Part shown: piece after piece, positions 33,409 to 41,210 of the stretch
Layout: each line of letters begins with the position of its first letter
Position numbering within the stretch: position 1 is the first letter of the stretch
Source: an uncultured Ruminococcus sp.
GTDB lineage: Bacteria > Bacillota > Clostridia > Oscillospirales > Ruminococcaceae
NCBI GenBank assembly: GCA_910584195.1
Contig: CAJTYV010000006.1
Coordinates: 110,744-155,796, forward strand
DNA: 45,053 nucleotides
Reading direction: 5' to 3'
The notes under the pieces: generated by a model
Seen by the model: the letters and a program-made list of their open reading frames with translations, nothing else
Database searches by the model: none
What the model was told of the DNA's origin: nothing
Program-made: the position numbers and the translations under genes

Positions 33409-34275
33409 ATGGAAAATGTAACGAATACGGATAAAGCGCGTATACTTATAGACGCTTTGCCGTATATTCAGAAATACTCGGATAAGATAGTCGTTATAAA
33501 ATACGGCGGAAACGCCATGACAAACAAAGACCTTAAAGATGCCGTAATGACAGACATCGTACTGCTTTCGCTTGTCGGCATAAAGGTAGTGCTGGTTCAC
33601 GGCGGAGGACCTGAGATAAACGATATGCTGAACAGACTGAATATTGAAAGCAGGTTTATAAACGGTCTGAGATATACTGATGAAGCGGCTATAGACGTAG
33701 TAAAAATGGTATTGGCAGGAAAGGTCAATAAGGAGCTTGTACAGCTTCTCGCACAGCACAAGGGTTCTGCCGTGGGACTTTGCGGAATTGACGGCGAAAT
33801 GCTTGTCGCAGAGAAAAAAACTACCGATGACGGTCAGGATCTCGGTTTCGTGGGCGAGATAACAAAGGTCAACCCTAGGCCTATCCTCGATGCCCTCGGC
33901 AACGGAAATATCCCCGTTATTGCAACCGTTGCAACAGATGACGAAGGAAATACATATAATATTAACGCCGATACTGCCGCCGCACGCATTGCCGCCGAAC
34001 TGGGTGCGGAAAATCTTATACTTATGACCGATATTGCAGGACTTCTGCGTGATAAGGACGATCCCTCCACGCTTATCCCGAAGGTTAATGTCAGCGAAGT
34101 GCCGTACCTTAAAATGCAGGGCATTGTTTCCGGAGGAATGATACCGAAGATCGACTGCTGCGTTGAAGCCGTAAGACGCGGAGTAAACGGAGCAGTGATA
34201 ATAGACGGTCGAGTGCCTCATTCTATACTTATTGAAATACTCTCAAACGAGGGTGTCGGAACTCAGTTTGTATAA
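33409..34275 (+). CDS. argB: Acetylglutamate kinase
   Basis: A 288-residue amino-acid kinase that phosphorylates N-acetylglutamate. It shows IKYGGNAM near the N-terminus, the substrate loop LVHGGGPEIN, and the nucleotide region with INADTAAARIA and LMTDIAGLL. It has the extra N-terminal helix (about 20 residues before the first strand) that is typical of arginine-inhibited hexameric enzymes, so feedback inhibition is likely but not proven. AAAAGGAG precedes the ATG. The gap to argD holds a promoter. Confidence 0.97.
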   Translation: MENVTNTDKARILIDALPYIQKYSDKIVVIKYGGNAMTNKDLKDAVMTDIVLLSLVGIKVVLVHGGGPEINDMLNRLNIESRFINGLRYTDEAAIDVVKMVLAGKVNKELVQLLAQHKGSAVGLCGIDGEMLVAEKKTTDDGQDLGFVGEITKVNPRPILDALGNGNIPVIATVATDDEGNTYNINADTAAARIAAELGAENLILMTDIAGLLRDKDDPSTLIPKVNVSEVPYLKMQGIVSGGMIPKIDCCVEAVRRGVNGAVIIDGRVPHSILIEILSNEGVGTQFV

Positions 34276-34323
34276 TTTTTGAACGTATAAACTAAAAGTT
34301 TACAAAAATAATTGACTTAAATG

Positions 34324-34353
34324 TTGATTTTGCCGTACAAATAGAGTTATAAT
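34324..34353 (+). promoter_or_regulatory. Promoter upstream of argD
   Basis: TTGATT at 34324-34329, an 18-bp spacer, and TATAAT at 34348-34353. The 87-nt leader contains the palindrome CCGCATTAATGCGG (34374-34387). No ARG box is clear here. Confidence 0.55.
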
Positions 34354-34440
34354 AAAAAGGTGATTAAAATCAGCCGCATTAATGCGGATAGTGATAAAAG
34401 CAGGATATTTGTCTGCGAACTCTTGCGAGGTTGAAGTATT

Positions 34441-35607
34441 ATGGAAACTATAAACAAATTTGATAAGCACGTTATGCATTCCTATGGAAGGTATCCGCTG
34501 GTAATTGACGCAGGCTCCGGCAGACGCTGCACAGATGAAAATAATAAGGAGTATATTGATTTCGGCAGCGGAATCGGAACAAATTCACTGGGTTACTGCG
34601 ATGACGAATGGGCAGACGCCGTATGCCGTCAGGTGAGAACGCTCCAGCACAGCTCAAATTATTATTATACGGCGGTACAGGCGGAGTTTGCCGAGACTTT
34701 GTGCGAGCAGACCGGCTATGAATCGGTATTTTTCTGCAACAGCGGCGCTGAGGCGAACGAATGCGCCATTAAAGCTGCAAGGAAATACAGCTTCGATAAA
34801 TACGGCAGGGGCAGACATACTATCATAACTCTTGTTAATTCGTTTCACGGACGTACTATGGCAACTCTTTCCGCTACGGGACAGGAGGTTTTTCACAACT
34901 ATTTTTTCCCGTTTCTTGAGGGATTTGTAAACGTCGCTGCCAATGATATTGACGATTTAAAGAAAAAAGCCGATGATACGGTCTGCGCTGTTATGCTTGA
35001 ATACATTCAGGGAGAGGGCGGCGTAAACGCTCTTGACAGGGAGTTTGTGGACGCCGTATACGATATATGTGCCGAACGCGATATATTGGTCATTGCGGAT
35101 GAGGTTCAGACAGGGATCGGACGTACCGGCAAGCTTCTTGCAGGCGAGCATTATGGCAAAAAAGCCGATATTACAACTCTTGCAAAGGGCATAGCGGGCG
35201 GAATACCAATGGGAGCGTGTTTATTCGGAGAAAAAGTCAGGGATGTGCTTACTCCCGGAACGCACGGCTCTACGTTCGGCGGCAATCCTATTGCGTGCGC
35301 AGGCGGAAACGTAGTTTTAAAAAAGGTAACAAGCGACGGTTTCCTCGACGAGGTGAATAAAAAAGCCGAATACATAAAAAGCCGTCTTGAAAAGTGCGAT
35401 GAGGTTGAGTCGGTCAGCGGTCTCGGACTGATGATAGGAATTTCTCTTAAAACGAAAAATGCTGCTGAAACAGCAAAAAAAGCTCTTGAAAGAGGACTTC
35501 TTGTACTTACTGCCAAAACAAAGGTAAGACTTCTTCCGCCTCTTAATATTGATTATGCCGAGCTTGAAAGCGGAATGGATATACTTACAGCAATACTGGA
35601 GGGTTGA
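34441..35607 (+). CDS. argD: Acetylornithine aminotransferase
   Basis: A 388-residue class III PLP aminotransferase that makes N-acetylornithine from the semialdehyde and glutamate. Active-site lysine is Lys249 in TTLAKG, with the PLP-ring aspartate at Asp220 in VIADEVQTGIGRTGK, the phosphate-binding SGAEANE and the FHGRTMATLSATGQ segment. Length fits ArgD. GCGAGGTTG precedes the ATG. The LURP-like gene starts 3 bp after its stop. Confidence 0.95.
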   Translation: METINKFDKHVMHSYGRYPLVIDAGSGRRCTDENNKEYIDFGSGIGTNSLGYCDDEWADAVCRQVRTLQHSSNYYYTAVQAEFAETLCEQTGYESVFFCNSGAEANECAIKAARKYSFDKYGRGRHTIITLVNSFHGRTMATLSATGQEVFHNYFFPFLEGFVNVAANDIDDLKKKADDTVCAVMLEYIQGEGGVNALDREFVDAVYDICAERDILVIADEVQTGIGRTGKLLAGEHYGKKADITTLAKGIAGGIPMGACLFGEKVRDVLTPGTHGSTFGGNPIACAGGNVVLKKVTSDGFLDEVNKKAEYIKSRLEKCDEVESVSGLGLMIGISLKTKNAAETAKKALERGLLVLTAKTKVRLLPPLNIDYAELESGMDILTAILEG

Positions 35608-35610
35608 TTT

Positions 35611-36096
35611 ATGGAGCTTACTATATCAATTAAGGGAAGCAAATATATCGTTCAGGATAAAAAGCAGGCTCGTCAGATATACACCATAAAAAAGAAAGGC
35701 TTCGGCGGCGGCCGCTTTCTCCTTATGGACGCAAGCAATTATCAGCTTTATTCGCTGATGCAGATCAGCGGCGAGCGTAAGCCGTCTTTTATAATCAGCC
35801 ATAACGATGTTTCGATAATGCAGCTTGCATGTAAGTCTCTTTTTCTTGATCCCACAATCAACGTTGAGGGAAAGGATATTCAGGGAACTTTAATAAAATA
35901 CGATATTGCCAGCAAGGATCACCGTAATTTTGAGCTTCTTAAAGACGGAATCTCGGTAGGCTCTATTATAACTAACGTAAATATGAATAAGGAACTGCAA
36001 TATGACCTTGTAATTGATGATAAGATATTCGATGATTATATACCTCTTTTTGCCCTTGCGGTAGATCTTACGTTCGGAGATATGAACAGAGGATAG
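35611..36096 (+). CDS. LURP-one-related (tubby-like fold) protein
   Basis: A 161-residue strand-rich protein. Repeated short strands alternate with turns (YIVQDKKQARQIYTIKKKGF, then LMDASNYQLYSLMQISGERKPSF, then YDIASKDHRNFELLKDGISVGSI), as in the LURP-one/tubby-like barrel family. Bacterial members have no settled function; some may bind phosphoinositide-like or lipid ligands. It begins 3 bp after argD and its RBS (GGAGG) lies within the argD 3' end, so the two are coupled. It stands between argD and argF without known reason. Confidence 0.6.
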   Translation: MELTISIKGSKYIVQDKKQARQIYTIKKKGFGGGRFLLMDASNYQLYSLMQISGERKPSFIISHNDVSIMQLACKSLFLDPTINVEGKDIQGTLIKYDIASKDHRNFELLKDGISVGSIITNVNMNKELQYDLVIDDKIFDDYIPLFALAVDLTFGDMNRG

Positions 36097-36165
36097 CTTC
36101 TAAGGGCAAAGGCGCGGTCATTGCCGTAATGACTAAGCAGAATAATACGGAAAGGATAAATACAT

Positions 36166-37071
36166 ATGAAACATTTACTTAAAATGCTCGACCTCACAAC
36201 AGAGGATATTACAGGAATACTTGACCTTGCCGATCAGCTTAAATACGAGCTGAAGCATAATATTCCTCATCCGCATCTGAAAGGCAAGACGCTTGGAATG
36301 ATTTTTCAGAAAGCGTCAACACGTACACGTGTGTCTTTTGAAACGGGAATGTATCAGCTCGGCGGATACCCCTTGTTTCTCTCCTCAAACGATTTGCAGA
36401 TAGGCAGAGGAGAACCTGTTCAGGACACCGCACGGGTTCTTTCGCGCTATCTCAGCGGAATTATGATTCGTACGTTTGAACAGAAGGAAGTAGAGGATCT
36501 TGCGGAATACGGCAGTATTCCCGTTATAAACGGTCTTACGGATTTCTGTCATCCGTGTCAGGTTCTTGCAGATCTCATGACCATCCGTGAGTTTAAGGGT
36601 AAGCTTGAGGGATTAAAGATGTGCTTTATCGGCGACGGCAACAATATGGCTAATTCTCTCATTGTCGGCGGTCTGAAAATGGGTATGTCCGTATCTATAG
36701 CATGTCCCGTTGATTATCAGCCTCCAAAAGAAATACTTGATTTTGCAGCTCGGTATGATTGCTTTGAGATGACCGATTCCCCAATGCAGGCTGCAAAGGG
36801 CGCGGACGTGGTTATCACAGATGTATGGGCGTCAATGGGGCAGGAGGACGAAGCTGCAAAACGTCGTGCCGCATTTGAGGGCTATCAGATAAACGATGAT
36901 ATTATGGCTCAGGCTAATAATGACGCTATGGTGCTTCATTGCCTGCCTGCTCACCGCGAGGAGGAAATAACCGAAAGGGTGTTCGAGGCTCACTCTAAGG
37001 AAATTTTTGAGGAGGCAGAAAACCGTCTGCACGCTCAGAAAGCTGTTATGGTAAAATTAATGGCTGATTAA
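36166..37071 (+). CDS. argF: Ornithine carbamoyltransferase
   Basis: A 301-residue enzyme that combines ornithine with carbamoyl phosphate to make citrulline. The carbamoyl phosphate loop STRTR is at 51-55, with FCHPCQVLADL, the ornithine-binding DVWASMGQE, and HCLPAHR close to the C-terminus. It is slightly shorter than the E. coli enzyme but complete. AAAGGA precedes the ATG. It is the last arg gene of the cluster and would use the product of carB. Confidence 0.96.
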   Translation: MKHLLKMLDLTTEDITGILDLADQLKYELKHNIPHPHLKGKTLGMIFQKASTRTRVSFETGMYQLGGYPLFLSSNDLQIGRGEPVQDTARVLSRYLSGIMIRTFEQKEVEDLAEYGSIPVINGLTDFCHPCQVLADLMTIREFKGKLEGLKMCFIGDGNNMANSLIVGGLKMGMSVSIACPVDYQPPKEILDFAARYDCFEMTDSPMQAAKGADVVITDVWASMGQEDEAAKRRAAFEGYQINDDIMAQANNDAMVLHCLPAHREEEITERVFEAHSKEIFEEAENRLHAQKAVMVKLMAD

Positions 37072-37122
37072 CTCAATTTACGCTGTTGAGTATCAGGGTT
37101 GTTCAAAATCGGGAGAGTTGTA

Positions 37123-38100
37123 ATGAAGAAGCTGATTTCCGCTGTTTTTGCGGTTTTGTGCATTGCGCTTATGGGTATGTTTTCAGCCAATGCAAGTGCA
37201 GAGTATTCTTTGGGTGACGTTAACGGAGACGGTATTGTTGATTCCACGGATTCGTCTGATATATTGATATATTATTCTGCCGTTTCCACGGGAAAAACGC
37301 ATGACTGGGACGATGAACGCATTGCTGCCGGAGATGTGGACCGGAACGGAACAACGGATTCATCGGACGCATCGTATATTCTCGCCTACTATTCTTATCT
37401 TCAAACACTATCGGAAGATGAGGAGATCCTGCCTATACTTGATTTTGTTGCAGGTATAGCAGAACCTCCGGCAGAAGCTTCCCCCAAAAATGATATTCTT
37501 GCCCCGGCAGGATTTGATCCGGGTGAACCGGGAACTATTCAGTATATTGTCAACACTGCCGAGCTGAAACCTCATGACGATATACCGCTTTACAATATAA
37601 AGGGAAATAACTCCAACGGCGGAAAGCCTATGTTTGTGCGGAATTATACCGTCACCGAGGAGGATAAAAAGCTCCTTAACGATTTTGCTGAGGAGCATTT
37701 CACAGATGATATGACGAACTACGACAGGCTGAAATATACATGGGAGTGGCTGCATTTTAATATTACCTATGCGAACGGTTCACAGGGGTGGAATACATAT
37801 GACAAGATCGCGAATATGACTTTTGTGCAGGCGTGTTTTGGGGAAAAGCTCGGACAGTGTATCCAGTACAACGGCGCGTTTGCAGAAATGATGGCATATA
37901 TGGGATATGATGTGTATATGCTTGAAAAATGGAACGGCGCAAATTACACGAATCAGCACTTTATTTCGGAAGTAAATATTAATGGTTTGGGTTACAGTAC
38001 CGAGGTCGGCGAGACGTCGTATGACAGCCCGTCAAGCGGTTACTACTGGATGTGGCTGTTCGATCACAGCAGACAGGAATTTTTCGGATTGGAAAATTGA
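37123..38100 (+). CDS. Secreted dockerin - transglutaminase-like protein
   Basis: A 325-residue exported protein. Signal peptide (MKKLISAVFAVLCIALMG..., to about residue 26) is followed directly by a dockerin at 31-95 (GDVNGDGIVD and DVDRNGTTDS, each followed by a (T/S)SDASxIL-type helix), then a linker and a transglutaminase-like domain: Cys246 in KLGQCIQYNGAFAEMMAYMG, His279 in NQHFISEV, and an acidic residue in STEVGE (Glu294 or Glu297) where Asp is usual. Such domains act as transamidases or peptidases. The N-terminal dockerin is unusual. I chose the ATG at 37123 with GGGAGAG over an upstream in-frame TTG at 37099. No promoter is obvious. Confidence 0.8.
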   Translation: MKKLISAVFAVLCIALMGMFSANASAEYSLGDVNGDGIVDSTDSSDILIYYSAVSTGKTHDWDDERIAAGDVDRNGTTDSSDASYILAYYSYLQTLSEDEEILPILDFVAGIAEPPAEASPKNDILAPAGFDPGEPGTIQYIVNTAELKPHDDIPLYNIKGNNSNGGKPMFVRNYTVTEEDKKLLNDFAEEHFTDDMTNYDRLKYTWEWLHFNITYANGSQGWNTYDKIANMTFVQACFGEKLGQCIQYNGAFAEMMAYMGYDVYMLEKWNGANYTNQHFISEVNINGLGYSTEVGETSYDSPSSGYYWMWLFDHSRQEFFGLEN

Positions 38101-38104
38101 TTTT

Positions 38105-38266
38105 TATACTTGCCTCTGTTGCCAAATGTCCAAAGAACGGTGAACAGAAATTTTGTATGTCAAGGCGGAGGAGGAAAGCATACTGACGTATGGTGACGAC
38201 GACAACGCTGACAGAAAAAATTTATGTCAGCATTACTGGATATTTTGTAACAGAGGCGAGTATATA
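38105..38266 (+). mobile_element. MITE-like palindromic element, family 4 (about 162 bp)
   Basis: Left TATACTTGCCTCTGTT and right AACAGAGGCGAGTATA are inverted, extended by imperfect pairing inward. Core: CAAGGC (38161-38166), GCATACTGACGTATGG (38178-38193), AACGC (38204-38208). The termini are unrelated to families 1-3 but the core is the same. Confidence 0.82.
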
Positions 38267-38316
38267 CTAATCAATTGAATGCGTTAGGTTTGTCTGATGT
38301 TATTCAAGGGATTAGT

Positions 38317-38346
38317 AAAAGGCAAGATATATTCTTGCCTTTTATT
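38317..38346 (+). terminator. Terminator before the CDF gene
   Basis: AAAAGGCAAGA and TTCTTGCCTTTT pair around a short loop and are followed by ATTATAA. It probably ends the dockerin/transglutaminase transcript. Confidence 0.78.
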
Positions 38347-38366
38347 ATAACGACAGGTGGGATTAT

Positions 38367-39251
38367 ATGAGTGAGATTAATTTTGAGAAAACAGCCGTTA
38401 AGGTTTCAATGGTGAGCATTATCGGAAATATCATATTGTCGGTATTGAAGCTTTTGGCAGGTATCATAGCCAATTCCGGCGCTATGATAAGCGATGCAGT
38501 TCATTCGGCTTCGGATGTTTTCAGCAGTATCGTAGTTATAATCGGAGTAAGATTGTCTGCGAAAAAGTCCGACAAAGAGCATCCTTACGGTCATGAACGT
38601 ATGGAGTGTGTGGCGGCGATAATTCTGGCAGTTGTTCTGCTTGTTACCGGACTTTTCATCGGTGAGGAGACTATTGAAACTCTTGCTTCGGGAGAGATAA
38701 ATAAGCTTGAAGTTCCCGGAGTACTTGCACTGATAGCGGCGGCAGTTTCTATTGCCGTTAAAGAATCAATGTTTTGGTATACACGTCACTACGCCAAGCT
38801 TCTTGATTCGGGCGCAGTTATGGCGGACGCTTGGCATCACCGCAGCGATGCGCTTTCCTCTATCGGTGCGCTGATCGGAATTGCAGGGGCAAGAATGGGC
38901 ATACCTGTTCTCGAGCCTATTGCAAGCCTTGTAATATGCGTATTTATTCTTAAAGCGGCGTACGATATTTTCAAGGACGCCGTTGACAAAATGGTTGACC
39001 ATTCATGCGGCGATGAAACAGAGGAGGCTTTGCGTCAGTGCGCCATGTCACAAGACGGCGTGAAGGGCGTAGATCTGCTTCATACGCGAATTTTCGGCAA
39101 TAAAATATATGTCGATATAGAAATAAAAATGGACGGCGGCAAGACTCTTTCCGAGGGTCACGAAACTGCCGAAAAGGTTCACAATGAAATTGAGAGGAAT
39201 TTCCCGAAAGTCAAGCATATCATGGTGCATGTAAACCCTGAGGAGGATTAA
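38367..39251 (+). CDS. Cation diffusion facilitator (CDF) family metal transporter
   Basis: A 294-residue CDF exporter with six membrane helices and a C-terminal cytoplasmic domain. The metal sites are visible as SDAVHSASD in helix 2 and ADAWHHRSD in helix 5, giving the D-x-x-x-D / H-x-x-x-D type tetrad of Zn/Mn/Fe transporters. HPYGHERME follows helix 2. The C-terminal part (residues of about 205-290) is the usual metal-sensing dimer domain with HTRIFG and HIMVHVNPEE. Metal specificity cannot be stated. AGGTGGG precedes the ATG; the next gene starts 2 bp after its stop. Confidence 0.9.
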   Translation: MSEINFEKTAVKVSMVSIIGNIILSVLKLLAGIIANSGAMISDAVHSASDVFSSIVVIIGVRLSAKKSDKEHPYGHERMECVAAIILAVVLLVTGLFIGEETIETLASGEINKLEVPGVLALIAAAVSIAVKESMFWYTRHYAKLLDSGAVMADAWHHRSDALSSIGALIGIAGARMGIPVLEPIASLVICVFILKAAYDIFKDAVDKMVDHSCGDETEEALRQCAMSQDGVKGVDLLHTRIFGNKIYVDIEIKMDGGKTLSEGHETAEKVHNEIERNFPKVKHIMVHVNPEED

Positions 39252-39252
39252 A

Positions 39253-39627
39253 ATGGAGCGTATTATTGTTGCATCGGCAGGAATTTTGGCAGCGTTGGGC
39301 GGCTTGATCTTCTTTATAAAGCTGCTGATACTTCGAATCGGAGGAGTTCGGACAAATGCCGAAGTAATAGCAGTAAAAGAACCGAAGCAGGGTTATTTTG
39401 TTCATACCCTGCGATTTGATCATAATGGGAAAATCGTTGAACAGGACGATAAAACAGGCTATTCACAGCCGTTTTCCAAGGGTGATATGATGGAAATAAC
39501 ATGCAGCAGAACATCGCCGGAAAAATTCGAATATACCACGGCGCTCAACAAGAATCTGATAATTTCAGGGGTTCTCATTGCAATGTCGATATTAATTGTA
39601 ATAAGATTTGCCTTTTTTGTTATATAG
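39253..39627 (+). CDS. Two-helix membrane protein, DUF3592-like
   Basis: A 124-residue protein with a helix at each end (IIVASAGILAALGGLIFFIKLL and LIISGVLIAMSILIVIRFAFF) and a beta-rich centre (AEVIAVKEPKQGYFVHTLRFDHNGKIV...FSKGDMMEITCS). The design is the same as the protein at 27838-28314, so they may be distant paralogues. The ATG is 2 bp after the CDF stop and the RBS (GAGGA) is inside the CDF gene, indicating coupling. Confidence 0.65.
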   Translation: MERIIVASAGILAALGGLIFFIKLLILRIGGVRTNAEVIAVKEPKQGYFVHTLRFDHNGKIVEQDDKTGYSQPFSKGDMMEITCSRTSPEKFEYTTALNKNLIISGVLIAMSILIVIRFAFFVI

Positions 39628-39921
39628 GACAGAGCTTTGGCGTCTGTTTTATATCGCTAACTGATAATCAGGGAAAATGATTGTGCATATTAACATTTTT
39701 TGCTTTGATTTAAATAATGCTATTGGGCATTTGTACGAATTTTTGCGATTTAAGCTGTTTTTTTAAAACTATGTAAAATATTCGGAGATAAAAACTTACT
39801 AAATAAATAAGAGTTATTCACAATCTCAAAAGGAGGAAGCTGCTCGGGAAAGTTATAGTAAAACATAAAAATGCAGCGCAGACTGCATAGTTTTTACGTT
39901 TTGAGCAGCGTAACAATTTAT
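39628..39921 (+). other. 294-bp intergenic region, no gene seen
   Basis: A weak hairpin (ACAGA...TCTGTTTT, 39632-39650) may terminate the CDF operon. The rest is A/T-rich. A striking AAAGGAGGAAGCTGC (39828-39842) has the strength of an RBS but no start codon within 25 bp, and the nearest ATG of the amidase frame is 39871. No known riboswitch motif was found. Confidence 0.5.
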
Positions 39922-41001
39922 ATGTTAAAAAAAGTTATTTCAGTGATAACAGGTTTATCAGCGCTTTGTGCGGGGATTTTTACCATTCCGAATGCAAATG
40001 CCGTTCAATTTGAACTGTCTGCTGACTATATTATTGACGGAAATGAAGCTTTTCAGGCGACTGAGATACTTTCGCCCGACGAGATACCGATAAATGAAAA
40101 AATTAAAGATCTGGATGAAAATGTAATAAAAGTCATGATCGATCCCGGTCATTTTTCGTATTACAACCGTTCCACGGTATATTCTCCGTATTGGGAAAGC
40201 GTGATGACGTGGAAACTGTCAAATTTTTTGCAGGAGGAGCTTCAGAAATTAGGCGTTCATGCAGATCTTACCAAAAGCTCGCTTGATGAAGACCCGTCCT
40301 TTAATGACAGAGGATTCAGTTCCAAAGGATATGACTTCTTTATATCAATGCACAGCAATGCCGGAATTTATGAATATATGGACGCTCCGATTGCGTTTGT
40401 TTATCAGGATCTGCCGTGGACTGATATTGATGATATAAGCCGTGAACTCGGATTGAAGCTTGCCAAGAAAACGGCGGAGGTAATGAAAACCACCCAAAAG
40501 GGTTCGACAGAGCGAAAAAAGGGAACCGGCGATTGGGATAAAAACGGTATAAACGATGACGAATGGTACAGCGTGCTGTTTGCTTCAAGATTCGTAGGAA
40601 CACCCGGAATACTTATGGAGCATTCATTTCATACAAATTATCGTTCATCGGTCTGGCTTTATAACGATAATAACCTTAAAAAGCTTGCAAAGGCGGAGGC
40701 TAAGGAAATTTATGATTACTTTATCGCGATAAAACCTCAGGAAAGTTCAGAGCCTGTTTTCGGAGATGTAAACGGCGATAATATCATAGATTCCAGTGAT
40801 TCGGCATGTATTCTTAAGGAATATGCGGCTTCATTGATTGGCGGAGGTACGACATTCAGCGATGAAACGAGAAAAATAGCCGATATTAATTCAGACGGAG
40901 TTATTGACTCTGTTGATGCTTCTGTTATACTTGAATTTTATTCATATCTTTCTGTGGGAGGAACCGAAACAGATATAAGAAAATGGTTTGAAAAAAGATA
41001 G
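39922..41001 (+). CDS. Secreted N-acetylmuramoyl-L-alanine amidase (Amidase_3) with C-terminal dockerin
   Basis: A 359-residue exported zinc amidase that should cut the bond between N-acetylmuramic acid and L-alanine in peptidoglycan. The ligands and catalytic residues are visible: His77 in IDPGHF, Glu92 in YWESVMTWK, His144 in SMHSNA, and Glu233 in GILMEHSFHTN. The C-terminal 79 residues (281-359) are a dockerin (GDVNGDNIID...ADINSDGVID) like that of the LRR protein, including a similar last segment (SVGGTETDIRKWF). The ATG at 39922 gives a normal signal peptide (MLKKVISVITGLSALCAG); an in-frame ATG at 39871 would add 17 residues. Neither has a good RBS. Confidence 0.85.
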   Translation: MLKKVISVITGLSALCAGIFTIPNANAVQFELSADYIIDGNEAFQATEILSPDEIPINEKIKDLDENVIKVMIDPGHFSYYNRSTVYSPYWESVMTWKLSNFLQEELQKLGVHADLTKSSLDEDPSFNDRGFSSKGYDFFISMHSNAGIYEYMDAPIAFVYQDLPWTDIDDISRELGLKLAKKTAEVMKTTQKGSTERKKGTGDWDKNGINDDEWYSVLFASRFVGTPGILMEHSFHTNYRSSVWLYNDNNLKKLAKAEAKEIYDYFIAIKPQESSEPVFGDVNGDNIIDSSDSACILKEYAASLIGGGTTFSDETRKIADINSDGVIDSVDASVILEFYSYLSVGGTETDIRKWFEKR

Positions 41002-41010
41002 TTTTAAGAC

Positions 41011-41040
41011 AGCGACGCACAGATCTTGTGCGTCGCTGCT
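41011..41040 (+). terminator. Amidase terminator
   Basis: AGCGACGCACA and TGTGCGTCGCT form an 11-bp perfect stem around GATCT, followed by GCTTTAAG, a weak T tract. Confidence 0.65.
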
Positions 41041-41043
41041 TTA

Positions 41044-41083
41044 AGAACTTGTCCGTACACAATTTCTTATGCGGACAGGTTCT
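41044..41083 (+). repeat. 40-bp palindrome
   Basis: AGAACTTGTCCG and CGGACAGGTTCT are a 12-bp inverted pair with one mismatch, around an A/T-rich loop. It directly follows the amidase terminator. It may be a REP-like unit; no second copy was seen in the window. Confidence 0.55.
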
Positions 41084-41210
41084 GAGTTTTGTGGTCAATA
41101 TATTGTTAAAAAATAAAAATTTATTTGAACTTCGTCTTTTTTGGCATTTCAAATCACTTATAATTAGGAACGTGAAGTTTCGAAAAATTTATTCAACGGA
41201 GGTCAAAAAA

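Noticed and set aside
33379..34221. 280-codon minus-strand ORF opposite argB
   Set aside because: Antisense to a complete argB with perfect family motifs; the translation resembles nothing.
39628..39921. Riboswitch upstream of the amidase
   Set aside because: No conserved riboswitch core or T-box was found; only an orphan RBS-like AAAGGAGG.
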